From NCBI GenBank assembly GCA_034420695.1, contig DAOULB010000018.1, positions 1 through 64,000 of the forward strand: DNA of 64,000 bases, given 5' to 3'. Origin of the DNA: Io17-Chloro-G2 sp034420695. Its GTDB lineage: Bacteria; Chloroflexota; Dehalococcoidia; Lucifugimonadales; UBA3495. Each line of letters starts with the position of its first letter. Within the stretch, counting starts at the first letter, position 1. A model generated the notes under the pieces. It searched no databases. It worked only from the letters and a program-made list of their open reading frames with translations, and was not told the origin of the DNA. Position numbers and translations under genes: made by a program. Shown here piece after piece: positions 40,894 to 49,250 of the stretch.

Positions 40894-42178
40894 CTTCCAC
40901 TTTGCCTATCCTGATGGTATCCCCGGCCTCGATGCCCGCGTCCACCAAGTCCCTGGCGAGGCCCCGGCGTTCCATCTCCCGCCAGAGTTGGACTATCACC
41001 CTGGGATCCCTCGGGTCTGCGTTGGCGGCCAAGCGCTCAAGAATCTCAGATTGGACTACGTAGACATCGTCCTCCACCCAGACCCTGTTTGCCAGATGAG
41101 GCCGCTGCCTGGGAGCGGCCCTCACTTGGTCAAGGGGAGCCGTCTCCTTGGGGATGGACTCCAACAGGGAACGAATCCGGTCCAACAGGTCCTGGACTCC
41201 CTCGCCGGTGGCGGCGGATAGGAACATCACCTGGGGAGAGCCACCTTCCCGCCCGCTGCTTACTTGCCTCTCGACGGCGGCCTGGCTGAGGCGGCCCCGG
41301 AGGTCCTCCCTGCCGTTGCGAACTTCGGTCACGTCCAGCTTATTGACCGCCACTATCTGGGGCTTACGGGCGAGGTCGGGGCTGAACTCTTCCAGCTCCC
41401 GGCTCAGCATGTGAAAGTCGGCCACCGGATCGTCGCTCAACCCGTCAAGCAGATGAACATAGACCCGGGCGCGCTCCGCGTGCCGCAAGAACTGCTGGCC
41501 CAATCCCACACCGCGGTGGGCGCCTTCCAACAGGCCCGGCACTTCCATCATCACGAAGTCGCTGTCCCTGTTCCTAACCACGCCCAACACCGGTTCGACG
41601 GTAGTGAAGGGATAGTCGGCTACCCTGGGCTTTGCCGCTGAGCATCGAGATATAAGGGTGGACTTCCCTGCGTTGGGCCTCGCCAGAAGTCCAACGTCAG
41701 CAAGGAGCTTAAGTTCCATCAGAAGGACTATCTGCTCCCCCTGTTCGCCCTTCTCCGCCAAGACAGGTTCCTGGTTGGTGGGAGAGGCGAATCTGGCATT
41801 GCCGAGTCCACCCTTCCCTCCGTGGGCTACCAAATAAGGGACTTCATCGACAAGGTCAACCATGAACTCCCTGCCGCGCCGACCCACCTTTCGCCAAACT
41901 TCGGTCCCTATGGGCACGAATATCGTCCTGTCGGCGCCGTTAGCGCCCTTCCGGTTCTTCCCCTTACCGTGGCCACCGGAATCAACGTAGATGGTGCTAT
42001 TGAACTTCAAATGCAGCAAGGTATTGAGGGAAGCGTCTCCACACACGAAGGCGTTTCCACCATTTCCGCCGTCGCCTCCATCGGGCCCGCCCTTGGGTTG
42101 GTACCTGGTCCGGAGAAAACTGGCACAACCATTTCCCCCATTACCGGCTTTTATATTCAATCTGACAGAATCAATCAT
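40880..42178 (-). CDS. obgE: GTPase Obg/CgtA
   Basis: 432 residues with three domains. The N-terminal Gly-rich Obg fold (KAGNGGNGCASFLRT, GGDGGNGGNAFVCG) covers ~1-155. The G domain (~156-330) carries G1 ARPNAGKSTLI, DYPFTTVEPVLG, NKLD and SAATGEG. The OCT domain is C-terminal (RVWVEDDVYVVQSEILERLAA). Obg acts in large-ribosome-subunit assembly and stress response. In the G3 region VPGLLEGAHRGVGLG, the family Asp of DxPG is replaced by Glu (MMEVPG), an unusual change. Confidence 0.95.
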   Translation of the reverse strand: MIDSVRLNIKAGNGGNGCASFLRTRYQPKGGPDGGDGGNGGNAFVCGDASLNTLLHLKFNSTIYVDSGGHGKGKNRKGANGADRTIFVPIGTEVWRKVGRRGREFMVDLVDEVPYLVAHGGKGGLGNARFASPTNQEPVLAEKGEQGEQIVLLMELKLLADVGLLARPNAGKSTLISRCSAAKPRVADYPFTTVEPVLGVVRNRDSDFVMMEVPGLLEGAHRGVGLGQQFLRHAERARVYVHLLDGLSDDPVADFHMLSRELEEFSPDLARKPQIVAVNKLDVTEVRNGREDLRGRLSQAAVERQVSSGREGGSPQVMFLSAATGEGVQDLLDRIRSLLESIPKETAPLDQVRAAPRQRPHLANRVWVEDDVYVVQSEILERLAANADPRDPRVIVQLWREMERRGLARDLVDAGIEAGDTIRIGKVEVEWF

Positions 42179-42375
42179 TAGAGAGATGTAGGTGTAGTAA
42201 TGGTAATAGCGTTGACGTTGTTAATACTGGGGGTCAATTGAAGGATATCTAACTAGAGATGGGTTTATTTTAGCACGGAGAAAGTGCGGAGATTTGTTGA
42301 TTGTGCTGGCAGAAGTGTCGGGGTGTTGGGGCCGGGAGTTGTTTGGTGAATGAAAGGGTGAGCTGGGCCGTATAG

Positions 42376-42543
42376 GTTGTAAGCGGAACACTGGAGGTTT
42401 TTGAAGATGATGTCCTAACCATGCTTTCGGGAGAGTTGAATGTCCACGTCTTGGGAATCGTTATCAACGTTGTGTTGGAGCAGAGAGCGGTTGATGTTAT
42501 TCTCACAGGGAGGGCGGCGCTCTTGGAGAGGTGGCCGCGATGA
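42376..42543 (+). pseudogene. Possible CobO (corrinoid adenosyltransferase) remnant
   Basis: An open frame without a start codon reads VFEDDVLTMLSGELNVHVLG, then VVLEQRAVDVILTGRAALLERW. This resembles the C-terminal part of CobO-type proteins (D-x-x-x-LDE-x-NVAL..., then VDVVLTGR.AP..L). It has a stop codon directly upstream and lacks the N-terminal nucleotide-binding half. The likeness is short and could be chance. The remainder of the obg-to-lipoprotein gap (42179-42375) shows nothing recognisable. Confidence 0.3.
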
Positions 42544-42556
42544 GAGGCGGGCTTAT

Positions 42557-43957
42557 TTGACGAGGGAGTGGATATCAGGAGCAACAGCCTGCATAGTAGT
42601 CATCTTGACGATGGTGCTTGCCTGCGGGACGGAGACGCCTCCTGTGCCGCAGGAGGCGGAGTCTGCGGGTGAAGACCAGAGAGAGCCAGGGACATCACTC
42701 CGGGAGGACGGCGAAGGTGCGGCTATCGGAATGGTAAACAGGATAGTTTTTGTTGGACGTAACGGGGGGCTATTTACCATAGACCCGGACGGGAGCAACC
42801 GGCTGAGCCTGACCGGCGGGACCAGGATTGACTCGGAGAAGGGTGGGGTGCTGGCCCAGGGACTGTCCTTGGATACCCAGTACTACTGGCCTACTTGGGC
42901 ACCGGACGGCAGCAAGGTTGCCGCATCCAGGGTTACGGTTGGCGGGAGCGGTCCGGAAGTGTCCCTAGAGGTGTTCGACAGCCAGGGCGGGGGTGTGACG
43001 ACGGTATATCGGAATATTACGCCCTCCCTGATAGGCGAAGGCGCGCCCCATTACCTTTATTGGTCGCCGGACAGCAGCAACTTGGCTTTCTTGGTGTCGG
43101 GTCCGCAGGCCTTCGCACTGGTGGTGGCTGATACGGATTTGGCCGACGGAGAAGCCGCCCCGGAACGAGCCACCCTGGTTGAGACGGGAGCGCCCCTGTA
43201 TTTTCACTGGAGTCCGACCGGCAGTGCCATCCTGCTCCACGGGCGGGACGAGCTCAAGCTGGCAAGGGAGCCCTTCGCAACGGGGCCTGTCACGCTGCAA
43301 ACGGTAGGGTACGGCTTCAGGGCCCCGGCTTTCTCGCCGGACGGGGAGCGGGTAGCATACACCGTGGTGGATTCCGGAGGATTGGATGCTGGCTTGGTTG
43401 TCTCGAGGCTGGCCGATGGCGGTTCGGTGTTGCCCATCATGGACGTGGGTCCCCTGGCAGCCTTTGCTTGGTCTCCCGTCGGGGATGCCCTGGCGGTGGC
43501 CGACCATGATCCTGATGGCCGCCCCGGGTTGCAGCGGCTGGTTGTGGTTCCTGCCAGCGGGGGAAGACCGCGGGTCGTGGCCGAAGAGGCTATCACGGCG
43601 TTTTTCTGGTCGCCGGCAGGGGACCGCTTGGCATGGTTTGCGGTGAACCCCGAGGAGCGACTGTTCGAGTTGAAGGTCTTTTCGATCGAGAGTGATGAAG
43701 AGGTTACGCTCTTCCGGTTCCGTCCTTCCAGTGACCTTGTAACGATGCTGAGCTTCTTCGACCAGTATGCTTATTCCCACTCCCTGTGGTCGCCCGACGG
43801 CCAACAGTTGGTGGTTGCTGGCACGAAGGAAGAGCCCTTTGCCCGGCGGAACGGCGGTTCGGCGCGGGGAGAGTCGGTGTTCGTGGTGGATGCCAGTGGG
43901 CGGGAGGAGCCGAGGGAGCTGACCGAGGGGTCTTTGGCTTTCTGGTCCTGGAACTAG
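42557..43957 (+). CDS. Beta-propeller (PD40/TolB-like) lipoprotein
   Basis: 466 residues from TTG. This start gives a clean lipoprotein signal peptide (REWISGATACIVVILTMVLACG, lipobox LAC) and is preferred over an ATG 117 bp upstream. The mature part has repeated WSPDG-type units: WAPDGSKVA, YWSPDSSNLAF, HWSPTGSAIL, FSPDGERVAY, WSPVGDALAV, WSPAGDRLAW and LWSPDGQQLVV, giving about seven propeller blades. Such proteins sit on the outer face of the membrane and bind ligands or partners. Function unknown. Confidence 0.8.
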   Translation: MTREWISGATACIVVILTMVLACGTETPPVPQEAESAGEDQREPGTSLREDGEGAAIGMVNRIVFVGRNGGLFTIDPDGSNRLSLTGGTRIDSEKGGVLAQGLSLDTQYYWPTWAPDGSKVAASRVTVGGSGPEVSLEVFDSQGGGVTTVYRNITPSLIGEGAPHYLYWSPDSSNLAFLVSGPQAFALVVADTDLADGEAAPERATLVETGAPLYFHWSPTGSAILLHGRDELKLAREPFATGPVTLQTVGYGFRAPAFSPDGERVAYTVVDSGGLDAGLVVSRLADGGSVLPIMDVGPLAAFAWSPVGDALAVADHDPDGRPGLQRLVVVPASGGRPRVVAEEAITAFFWSPAGDRLAWFAVNPEERLFELKVFSIESDEEVTLFRFRPSSDLVTMLSFFDQYAYSHSLWSPDGQQLVVAGTKEEPFARRNGGSARGESVFVVDASGREEPRELTEGSLAFWSWN

Positions 43958-43987
43958 CCGGTCCGGACGAAATTCCCAGTGGCAACA

Positions 43988-44019
43988 AGAGAGGGGCCCC
44001 ATAAATGAGGCCCCTCTTT
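43988..44019. terminator. Bidirectional terminator between convergent genes
   Basis: GAGGGGCC (43991-43998) pairs with GGCCCCTC (44009-44016), with flanking A and T bases on each side. It serves both the lipoprotein gene and the ABC transporter operon. Confidence 0.8.
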
Positions 44020-44054
44020 CACTTACGTGGTTCCGCCGAAGACGTGAGCGGGGG

Positions 44055-45083
44055 TTACTCGGTGGGCCAGCCGTCAGCCTTTTCGCCGGCGTCCAAGGCT
44101 TCCTGGACCATCTCGGCGGCGTCAGCGGTGACCCAGCCTCGCCAGATGCTGGAGTTGCTGTTCAGCCACCAAGTGGCGGTGGCGGCCAAGTCAGCGTCGG
44201 GGTTTTCACCCTGCCAGCGAACGACGGCCTTGTAGATGTCTATATTGAAGTCCCAGTTCCGAAGCACCTGAATGACATCGGGGGCGATCGCGGGCAGGTC
44301 GGGGTTGACCGCAATGAGAATGGTGGCGTCCTCGTAGGCGCAGGCCTTGGTGGTGAACCAGCATTCATCGCTGTATGCGGGCTCTTCCAACCGAACCAGG
44401 TCCAATTCGAGGGCAGGGTTGTTGGTGCCCCACTGGTAGCCCAGCCAAGGCTCCTGCCGCTCGTAGGCCCCGTAGAGGTCGGCGTTCAAGGCGGCGCCGT
44501 CGCCGGGGTTGACGATATCGACGTGGTCGGAAAGCCCGTAGCCCTCTATCTGGGCGGCGTTAACTTCCTCGCAGGCCCAGCCGATGACGCAGGAAACCAG
44601 ACGAGCTTTGTCGCCGGTTTCAGCGGTCTTGAACAGATCTTTGAACTGCTGGTCCTTCAGGTCTTCGACGCTGTCCAAATCTGGGTACTGCTGCTGCAGG
44701 TAGGCGGGAATCACGAATGAGGACTGCCAGTCCTTGCCAAGGCTCTGGCCTACGGAAAGCACAGCTCCTTCACTCCGGGCCTCTTCCCAAGCCTCATCCT
44801 GGTTAGGCAGCCAGATTTCCATGGTGACGTGGGTATCCCCCCGCTTCAGGCCCTGGAAGAGGGGGAGGGTGGCGCCGAGCTTCACTTCGGTGGGGTAGCC
44901 GTAGCCCTTCTCCACCAAGTACTGGGCTATGCGGTTCTGCAACTGGGCGCTGTCCCAGTTCAGGTCGCCAAAGATGATGGTCTGCTTGGGCTCTTCGCCG
45001 CCTCCGCAGGCGGCGACACCACCGAAGGTCACCGCCAAGGCCATCAACAAGGCCATCAACAGGAATCTTTGCTTGCTAAGCAA
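44055..45083 (-). CDS. proX: Glycine betaine/proline ABC transporter substrate-binding lipoprotein
   Basis: 342 residues. The TTG start is supported by GGAGG eight bases upstream. The signal peptide ends FGGVAACGGG, with Cys for lipidation. The OpuAC-type domain shows NWDSAQLQNRIAQYLVEKGYGYPTE, VTMEIWLPNQDEAW, VSCVIGWACEEVNAAQIEGYGL and EPWLGYQWGTNNPALELDL, with many Trp residues typical of quaternary-amine cages. It is the last gene of the transporter operon. Ligand specificity within this class cannot be fixed here. Confidence 0.92.
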   Translation of the reverse strand: MLSKQRFLLMALLMALAVTFGGVAACGGGEEPKQTIIFGDLNWDSAQLQNRIAQYLVEKGYGYPTEVKLGATLPLFQGLKRGDTHVTMEIWLPNQDEAWEEARSEGAVLSVGQSLGKDWQSSFVIPAYLQQQYPDLDSVEDLKDQQFKDLFKTAETGDKARLVSCVIGWACEEVNAAQIEGYGLSDHVDIVNPGDGAALNADLYGAYERQEPWLGYQWGTNNPALELDLVRLEEPAYSDECWFTTKACAYEDATILIAVNPDLPAIAPDVIQVLRNWDFNIDIYKAVVRWQGENPDADLAATATWWLNSNSSIWRGWVTADAAEMVQEALDAGEKADGWPTE

Positions 45084-45218
45084 TGGTAAGCCTCCACTTC
45101 AGGCGCCGTCTGGGCGGCGCGAATTCCGCTGGATTTTTGGCGGGAGCCAATGTATCAGCATTGACTTGCACTGTCAAACCGAATGGACCACTCGAGACAC
45201 TGGCCGCAGCCCCTGTCG

Positions 45219-46322
45219 CTAGTGGCCCTCTCCCAGGGCCTCCTGGCGGCGGCGGGCCGCAGCCTGGGTAAGCCGGTCTATGATGATGGCGAGGAATACT
45301 ATTGCCAAGCCGGCGATGGCGCCGTTGCCCGGGTCGTTCTTCTGCAGGGCCCGAAGCACGTTGTCTCCCAAGCCGCCAGCGGCCACCATGCTGGCGATGG
45401 TTACCATGGCCAAGGCCATCATGGTGGTCTGGTTGATGCCGGCCATAATGGTGGGGAGGGCCATGGGCACTTGGACCTTGACGAGGAGCTGGACCGGCGA
45501 GGCGCCGAAGGACCGGGCTGCTTCGACAGTGTCGGGAGATACTTGGCGGATTCCCAGATTGGTCAGGCGGATTACCGGCGGCACTGCATAGATGATGGTG
45601 GCGAAAATTCCGGCCGGTTTGCCCAGGCCGAAGAAGAGTATGCCTGGCAGCAGGTACACGAAGCTGGGCATGGTCTGCATGCCGTCCAGGACGGGGCGCA
45701 TGAGGCTGTCCAGCATCCGATTTCGGGCTCCGAGGACGCCCAGGGGGAAGCCGATTCCCACGGAGAGGGCCACGGCGACCAGCATAAGGGCAATGGTGTC
45801 TATTGTGTTCTCCCAAAGGCCCATGAAGCCAATGAAGAGCAGTGCGGCCGGAGTGAACACCAGCAGGGGCCAGCGACCCACGGCATAGGCCAACAGGGCA
45901 AGACCCAGGACCACTGCCGGCCAGGGCAGCCAGTTGAGCCCCCGTTCGATGTACAGCAGGGAGTAGGTTATGGCGGCCTCGATGCCTCCAAAGAGCCAGT
46001 CGCCCTCGCCGGTAATCCATTTCACAACGGAGGTGATTGCGTCGGCAGTGATGTCGCGATAGGAGCGGGTGAGGGTTACGCTGGAACCTTCGGAGGCGGC
46101 AACCTGCGAAGTGGAAGCGGTGGTGGGGTATTCCATTCCGGGGCCCCACACGGCAAGGGACACCACAAACACTACCAGTATCAGGGCAAAGCTGGCCAGC
46201 TTCCAGTGAGAGGGCCGCATCTTAAGCATCTGGGTGCGGGCCGGCGCAGCGGCTGGTGTTGCCTCCTGCATGACCGTGTCGTCAGGTTGCAGTTCTCCTT
46301 GGCCGCCGGTTAACACTGCCAT
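45219..46322 (-). CDS. proW: Glycine betaine/proline ABC transporter permease
   Basis: 367 residues from the ATG preceded by GAGGAG. Around seven hydrophobic segments lie between residues ~40 and 350. The binding-protein-dependent transport domain covers the second half, with LPVLDGMQTMPSFVYLLPG-type sequence and the EAA loop EAARSFGASPVQLLVKVQVPMALPTIM. It imports osmoprotectants together with the ATPase and the lipoprotein. There is a long periplasmic-looking loop between the first two membrane segments. Confidence 0.92.
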   Translation of the reverse strand: MAVLTGGQGELQPDDTVMQEATPAAAPARTQMLKMRPSHWKLASFALILVVFVVSLAVWGPGMEYPTTASTSQVAASEGSSVTLTRSYRDITADAITSVVKWITGEGDWLFGGIEAAITYSLLYIERGLNWLPWPAVVLGLALLAYAVGRWPLLVFTPAALLFIGFMGLWENTIDTIALMLVAVALSVGIGFPLGVLGARNRMLDSLMRPVLDGMQTMPSFVYLLPGILFFGLGKPAGIFATIIYAVPPVIRLTNLGIRQVSPDTVEAARSFGASPVQLLVKVQVPMALPTIMAGINQTTMMALAMVTIASMVAAGGLGDNVLRALQKNDPGNGAIAGLAIVFLAIIIDRLTQAAARRRQEALGEGH

Positions 46323-46353
46323 TGTTGACTCCTCGGGAGAAGTGGGTCCGGTT

Positions 46354-47703
46354 TCATCCACCATTCTCCTGTTCTTCCGTGGCTAGGGCCGCGTTTGCGG
46401 CGGCGTTTGCGGCGTAGTCGGGGTCGGCGTGGGATGTTTCTGCGATGGCCTCGGCCAGGGCGCTGCGATGCACCTCACCCACCAAGGTGTTTTCGTCATC
46501 GGTTACCGGAATGGGGTAGTCACTGGCAAGAGCCAAAGATATGAGCTCGTCAAAGGTGGTGGAGGGCGACACCGCCTGGTATTCACGGTCAACGTAGTCC
46601 CAGCCTTGGTCGAGCCTGGTGACGCCGGCCCGCAAGGCCCGTTCGGCGTTGCTGATGGAGAGAAGGCCCATGTAACGTTCTCTCCTGTCAACCACCCAGG
46701 CGGCATCTCCGTCGCTCCCTCCGATGGTATGCAACGCAGCTCGGGGCCCTTGATGGCCCATCAGGGTTGCCTTGGGCGCCACCATCACCTTGCTGGCGGT
46801 CAGGACGGTTTCCAGGCGCACGTCCTGGGTGAAGTCGCCTACGTATTCGTCCTCGGGCCGGAGCACGATGTCTTCGGGAGAGCCAATCTGGGCCACCCGG
46901 CCGTCGTGGAGGATTGCAATCCGGTCTCCCAGCTTCAGGGCCTCGTTGAGGTCGTGGGTGATGAAAACGATGGTCTTCTGAAGTTCTTCCTGCAGGCGCA
47001 GCAACTCGTCCTGCATCTGCCGGCGGATCAGGGGGTCGAGGCCGCTGAAAGGCTCGTCCATGAGCAGGATGCCGGTTTCAACCGCCAAGGCCCGGGCCAG
47101 GCCCACACGCTGCTGCATTCCGCCGGACAACTGTCGGGGGTAGGATTCTTCCCAGCCCTTGAGTCCCACGAGATCCAGCACTTCCCGGGCGCGGGTGTAG
47201 CGCTCTTCTTGGCCGATGCCCTGCACCTCTAGGCCCCAGGAGGCGTTGTCGATGACGTTCCGGTGAGGCATCAGGCCGTAATGCTGGAAGACCATGGCAA
47301 TCTTGCGGCGGCGAAAATCGGTGAGCTCGCTGTCCGTCATCTTGGTGATATCTTCGCCGTCGATGACTATTTCCCCGGCGGTGGGCTCTATGAGACGGAT
47401 CAAGCAGCGAACCATGGTGGACTTGCCACTTCCGGAGAGGCCCATGACTACAAAGGTCTGACCTCGATGCACGTCAAAGGAGACGTCCTGCAGGCCGACG
47501 ACGTTGCCGAATTCGGTCTGAAAGAAGGCCCGGTCTTTGTCGGCATGTGCCGGGTCCAGAACTCTTTGGGGGTTGGCCCCAAAGACCTTCCACACCGATT
47601 TGACTTGGATGTAGGCTTCGCCGGCGCCTTGTTCCTGCCCATTGCTGGCCCCGGATGTTTCCGGTGAAACAAGTGTGGGAGACTGGTCGATTTCACTGGT
47701 CAT
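46354..47703 (-). CDS. proV: Glycine betaine/proline ABC transporter ATP-binding protein with CBS tail
   Basis: 449 residues from MTSEIDQSP. Walker A VVMGLSGSGKSTMV, signature LSGGMQQRVGLARALA, and Walker B ILLMDEPFSGLDPL are followed by the H-loop FITHDLNEA. The ProV-type N-terminal extension and the C-terminal ~150 residues (YMGLLSISNAERAL, LVGEVHRSALAEAI) include two CBS motifs, which sense ionic strength in OpuA-type importers. It is the first gene of the operon. Confidence 0.95.
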   Translation of the reverse strand: MTSEIDQSPTLVSPETSGASNGQEQGAGEAYIQVKSVWKVFGANPQRVLDPAHADKDRAFFQTEFGNVVGLQDVSFDVHRGQTFVVMGLSGSGKSTMVRCLIRLIEPTAGEIVIDGEDITKMTDSELTDFRRRKIAMVFQHYGLMPHRNVIDNASWGLEVQGIGQEERYTRAREVLDLVGLKGWEESYPRQLSGGMQQRVGLARALAVETGILLMDEPFSGLDPLIRRQMQDELLRLQEELQKTIVFITHDLNEALKLGDRIAILHDGRVAQIGSPEDIVLRPEDEYVGDFTQDVRLETVLTASKVMVAPKATLMGHQGPRAALHTIGGSDGDAAWVVDRRERYMGLLSISNAERALRAGVTRLDQGWDYVDREYQAVSPSTTFDELISLALASDYPIPVTDDENTLVGEVHRSALAEAIAETSHADPDYAANAAANAALATEEQENGG

Positions 47704-47724
47704 GAGGCAACACCAAAATAACAA

Positions 47725-47760
47725 GGCGGCAGCTTCCGCACCCGGAACCACGCTGCCGCC
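47725..47760 (-). promoter_or_regulatory. Terminator-like hairpin in the leader of the betaine transporter operon
   Basis: GGCGGCAGC (47725-47733) pairs with GCTGCCGCC (47752-47760), and an inner stem TTCCG/CGGAA extends it. On the transcribed strand it is followed by TTGTTATTTT, about 22 bases before the proV ATG. It could terminate or attenuate transcription into the operon. Confidence 0.55.
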
Positions 47761-47829
47761 CCAATATAAATGCCCTGCCGCTGATGGCCGAATTTGCCGC
47801 CGCTCGTCCCAGACGAGGGCTGCCGCATT

Positions 47830-47858
47830 ACCGTAGGGCGGGACTAAGGGATTGTCAA
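47830..47858 (-). promoter_or_regulatory. Likely promoter of the betaine transporter operon
   Basis: Minus strand: TTGACA (47858-47853), 17-bp spacer, TACGGT (47835-47830). The -35 box is perfect and the -10 box weak. Confidence 0.4.
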
Positions 47859-47907
47859 CCCACCGGCCATTGGTTCAGCGGACGCCACCTATAGGAAGTG
47901 CTCCAAT

Positions 47908-48714
47908 TCAAAAGGCGTCGTCGAGGGCCTGCACCTCGTCTGGCGAAAGCCTCCAGCCGGAGGCTCCGCAGTTCTCCTTCGTGCGCTCAGCACTGTTGCT
48001 CTTGGGGATGGCAACGACTCCCTGATGGAAGGTGCACCAGTTCAATGCCACTTGGGCCATAGTCTTGCCCGTCTGCCGGGCAACTTCCTGCAGGGTCTTA
48101 ATTCCTTCGTTGTGGCGGGTAAAAGTCCGGGGCTTTCTGGCCAGGGAGCCGTCGGCCAAGGGCGTGTAGGCGATGACCGTTATCCCCTGTTGTTGGCAGT
48201 AGGGCAGCAGGCCGCTTTCGATCTCCCGGTCCTTTAAGCTGTAGAGGACTTGGTTGGAGACAATGGGATGGCGGGACATGGCCCTTTCGGCCTCCTGCAG
48301 TTCACTCAACCGGAAATTGCTGACCCCGATGAACCGCACCAAGCCTTGGTCGGCCAGGCTCTCAATGGCGCCCATGGTCTCGGCGATGGGGACGGAGTGG
48401 TTAGGCCAGTGGACTTGGTACAGGTCGATGTAATCGGTGTCCAGCATCCGGAGGCTGGCATCGGCGGCCCGAAGCACTTGGTCGCGGCGCAGGTGGCTTC
48501 CCGAAACCTTGGTGGCCAGAAACACATTGCGACGGCGGGCGGCTATGGCTTCTCCCACTACATCCTCGGTACGGTACATCTCGGCGGTGTCGATGAATGT
48601 TGCCCCTACCTCCAGGCCTGCCAGAAGCGGCTCCACGCCGCCGCGGTATTTCCAAGTGCCCAGCCCGATTTCCGGGACCATGACTCCGGTGTTGCCCAGT
48701 TCTTTCAGTTCCAA
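47908..48714 (-). CDS. Aldo/keto reductase
   Basis: 268 residues from a TTG that has GGGGAGG six bases upstream; an ATG 42 bp earlier lacks a ribosome site. The (beta/alpha)8 NADPH enzyme shows GLGTWKYRGG, the catalytic Asp/Tyr of FIDTAEMYRTEDVVGEA, Lys in FLATKVSG, and His in YQVHWPNH. The C-terminal cofactor motif VVAIPKSNSAERTKEN is intact. Substrate unknown. Confidence 0.92.
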   Translation of the reverse strand: MELKELGNTGVMVPEIGLGTWKYRGGVEPLLAGLEVGATFIDTAEMYRTEDVVGEAIAARRRNVFLATKVSGSHLRRDQVLRAADASLRMLDTDYIDLYQVHWPNHSVPIAETMGAIESLADQGLVRFIGVSNFRLSELQEAERAMSRHPIVSNQVLYSLKDREIESGLLPYCQQQGITVIAYTPLADGSLARKPRTFTRHNEGIKTLQEVARQTGKTMAQVALNWCTFHQGVVAIPKSNSAERTKENCGASGWRLSPDEVQALDDAF

Positions 48715-48816
48715 GTCCGTCCTCCCCAAGCTTTGAGGTAAATGTAAGGCCTTCATCGAGGCAGGACAAGCGGCGGGGTATACTTGTGGTGAATTAGATA
48801 AAGGGGAGGTGCAACT

Positions 48817-49239
48817 TTGGAATTCGAGGAAGCCAGGCCATTCATGGAAGCCAACCACCAAGGCGTCATCACTACCCGGCAGCGGAACGGGGGGACCCAA
48901 GTCAGCATTGTGGTGTGCGGGGCCTACCAGGGTAAAGCGGCTTTTGTGTCGGTGCGGGGCAAGTCGGCCAAGGTTCGGAACCTGCGACGGGACCAGAATT
49001 GCACGGTGCTGACGGTGACTCCTGACTGGAGGAACTTCGTAGTGGTGGAGGGCCAAGCGACTCTATTTGACGCGGGCAACACCGACGCCGAAGAGCTTCG
49101 GGTACTGCTGCGGGAGGTGTACCGGGCCTGCGGTGACAAGGAACACCCGGACTGGGAGGAGTACGACCAAGCCATGGTGCAGCAGGAGGCGGTGGTTGTG
49201 CTGGTCTCTCCAGACCGGGTTTACGGCAGGGTGCGCTAG
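48817..49239 (+). CDS. PPOX-class F420/FMN-dependent oxidoreductase-like protein
   Basis: 140 residues from TTG with GGGGAGGTG upstream. Split-barrel fold: FMEANHQGVITTRQRNGGTQVSIVVCGAY, FVSVRGKSAKVRNLRRDQNCTVLTVTPD, FVVVEGQATLFD. This matches small actinobacterial and Chloroflexi PPOX proteins that reduce substrates with F420 or FMN. The substrate is unknown. It is divergent from the aldo/keto reductase gene. Confidence 0.85.
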   Translation: MEFEEARPFMEANHQGVITTRQRNGGTQVSIVVCGAYQGKAAFVSVRGKSAKVRNLRRDQNCTVLTVTPDWRNFVVVEGQATLFDAGNTDAEELRVLLREVYRACGDKEHPDWEEYDQAMVQQEAVVVLVSPDRVYGRVR

Positions 49240-49250
49240 GGGCTGGGGGG

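Noticed and set aside
45076..46149. A long minus-strand frame (357 codons) over the permease gene
   Set aside because: Its His/Arg/Pro-rich composition is typical of an out-of-frame reading of GC-rich DNA; the permease frame explains the region.
45183..46313. A 376-codon plus-strand frame opposite proW
   Set aside because: Antisense to a clear membrane permease, low complexity, no start context.
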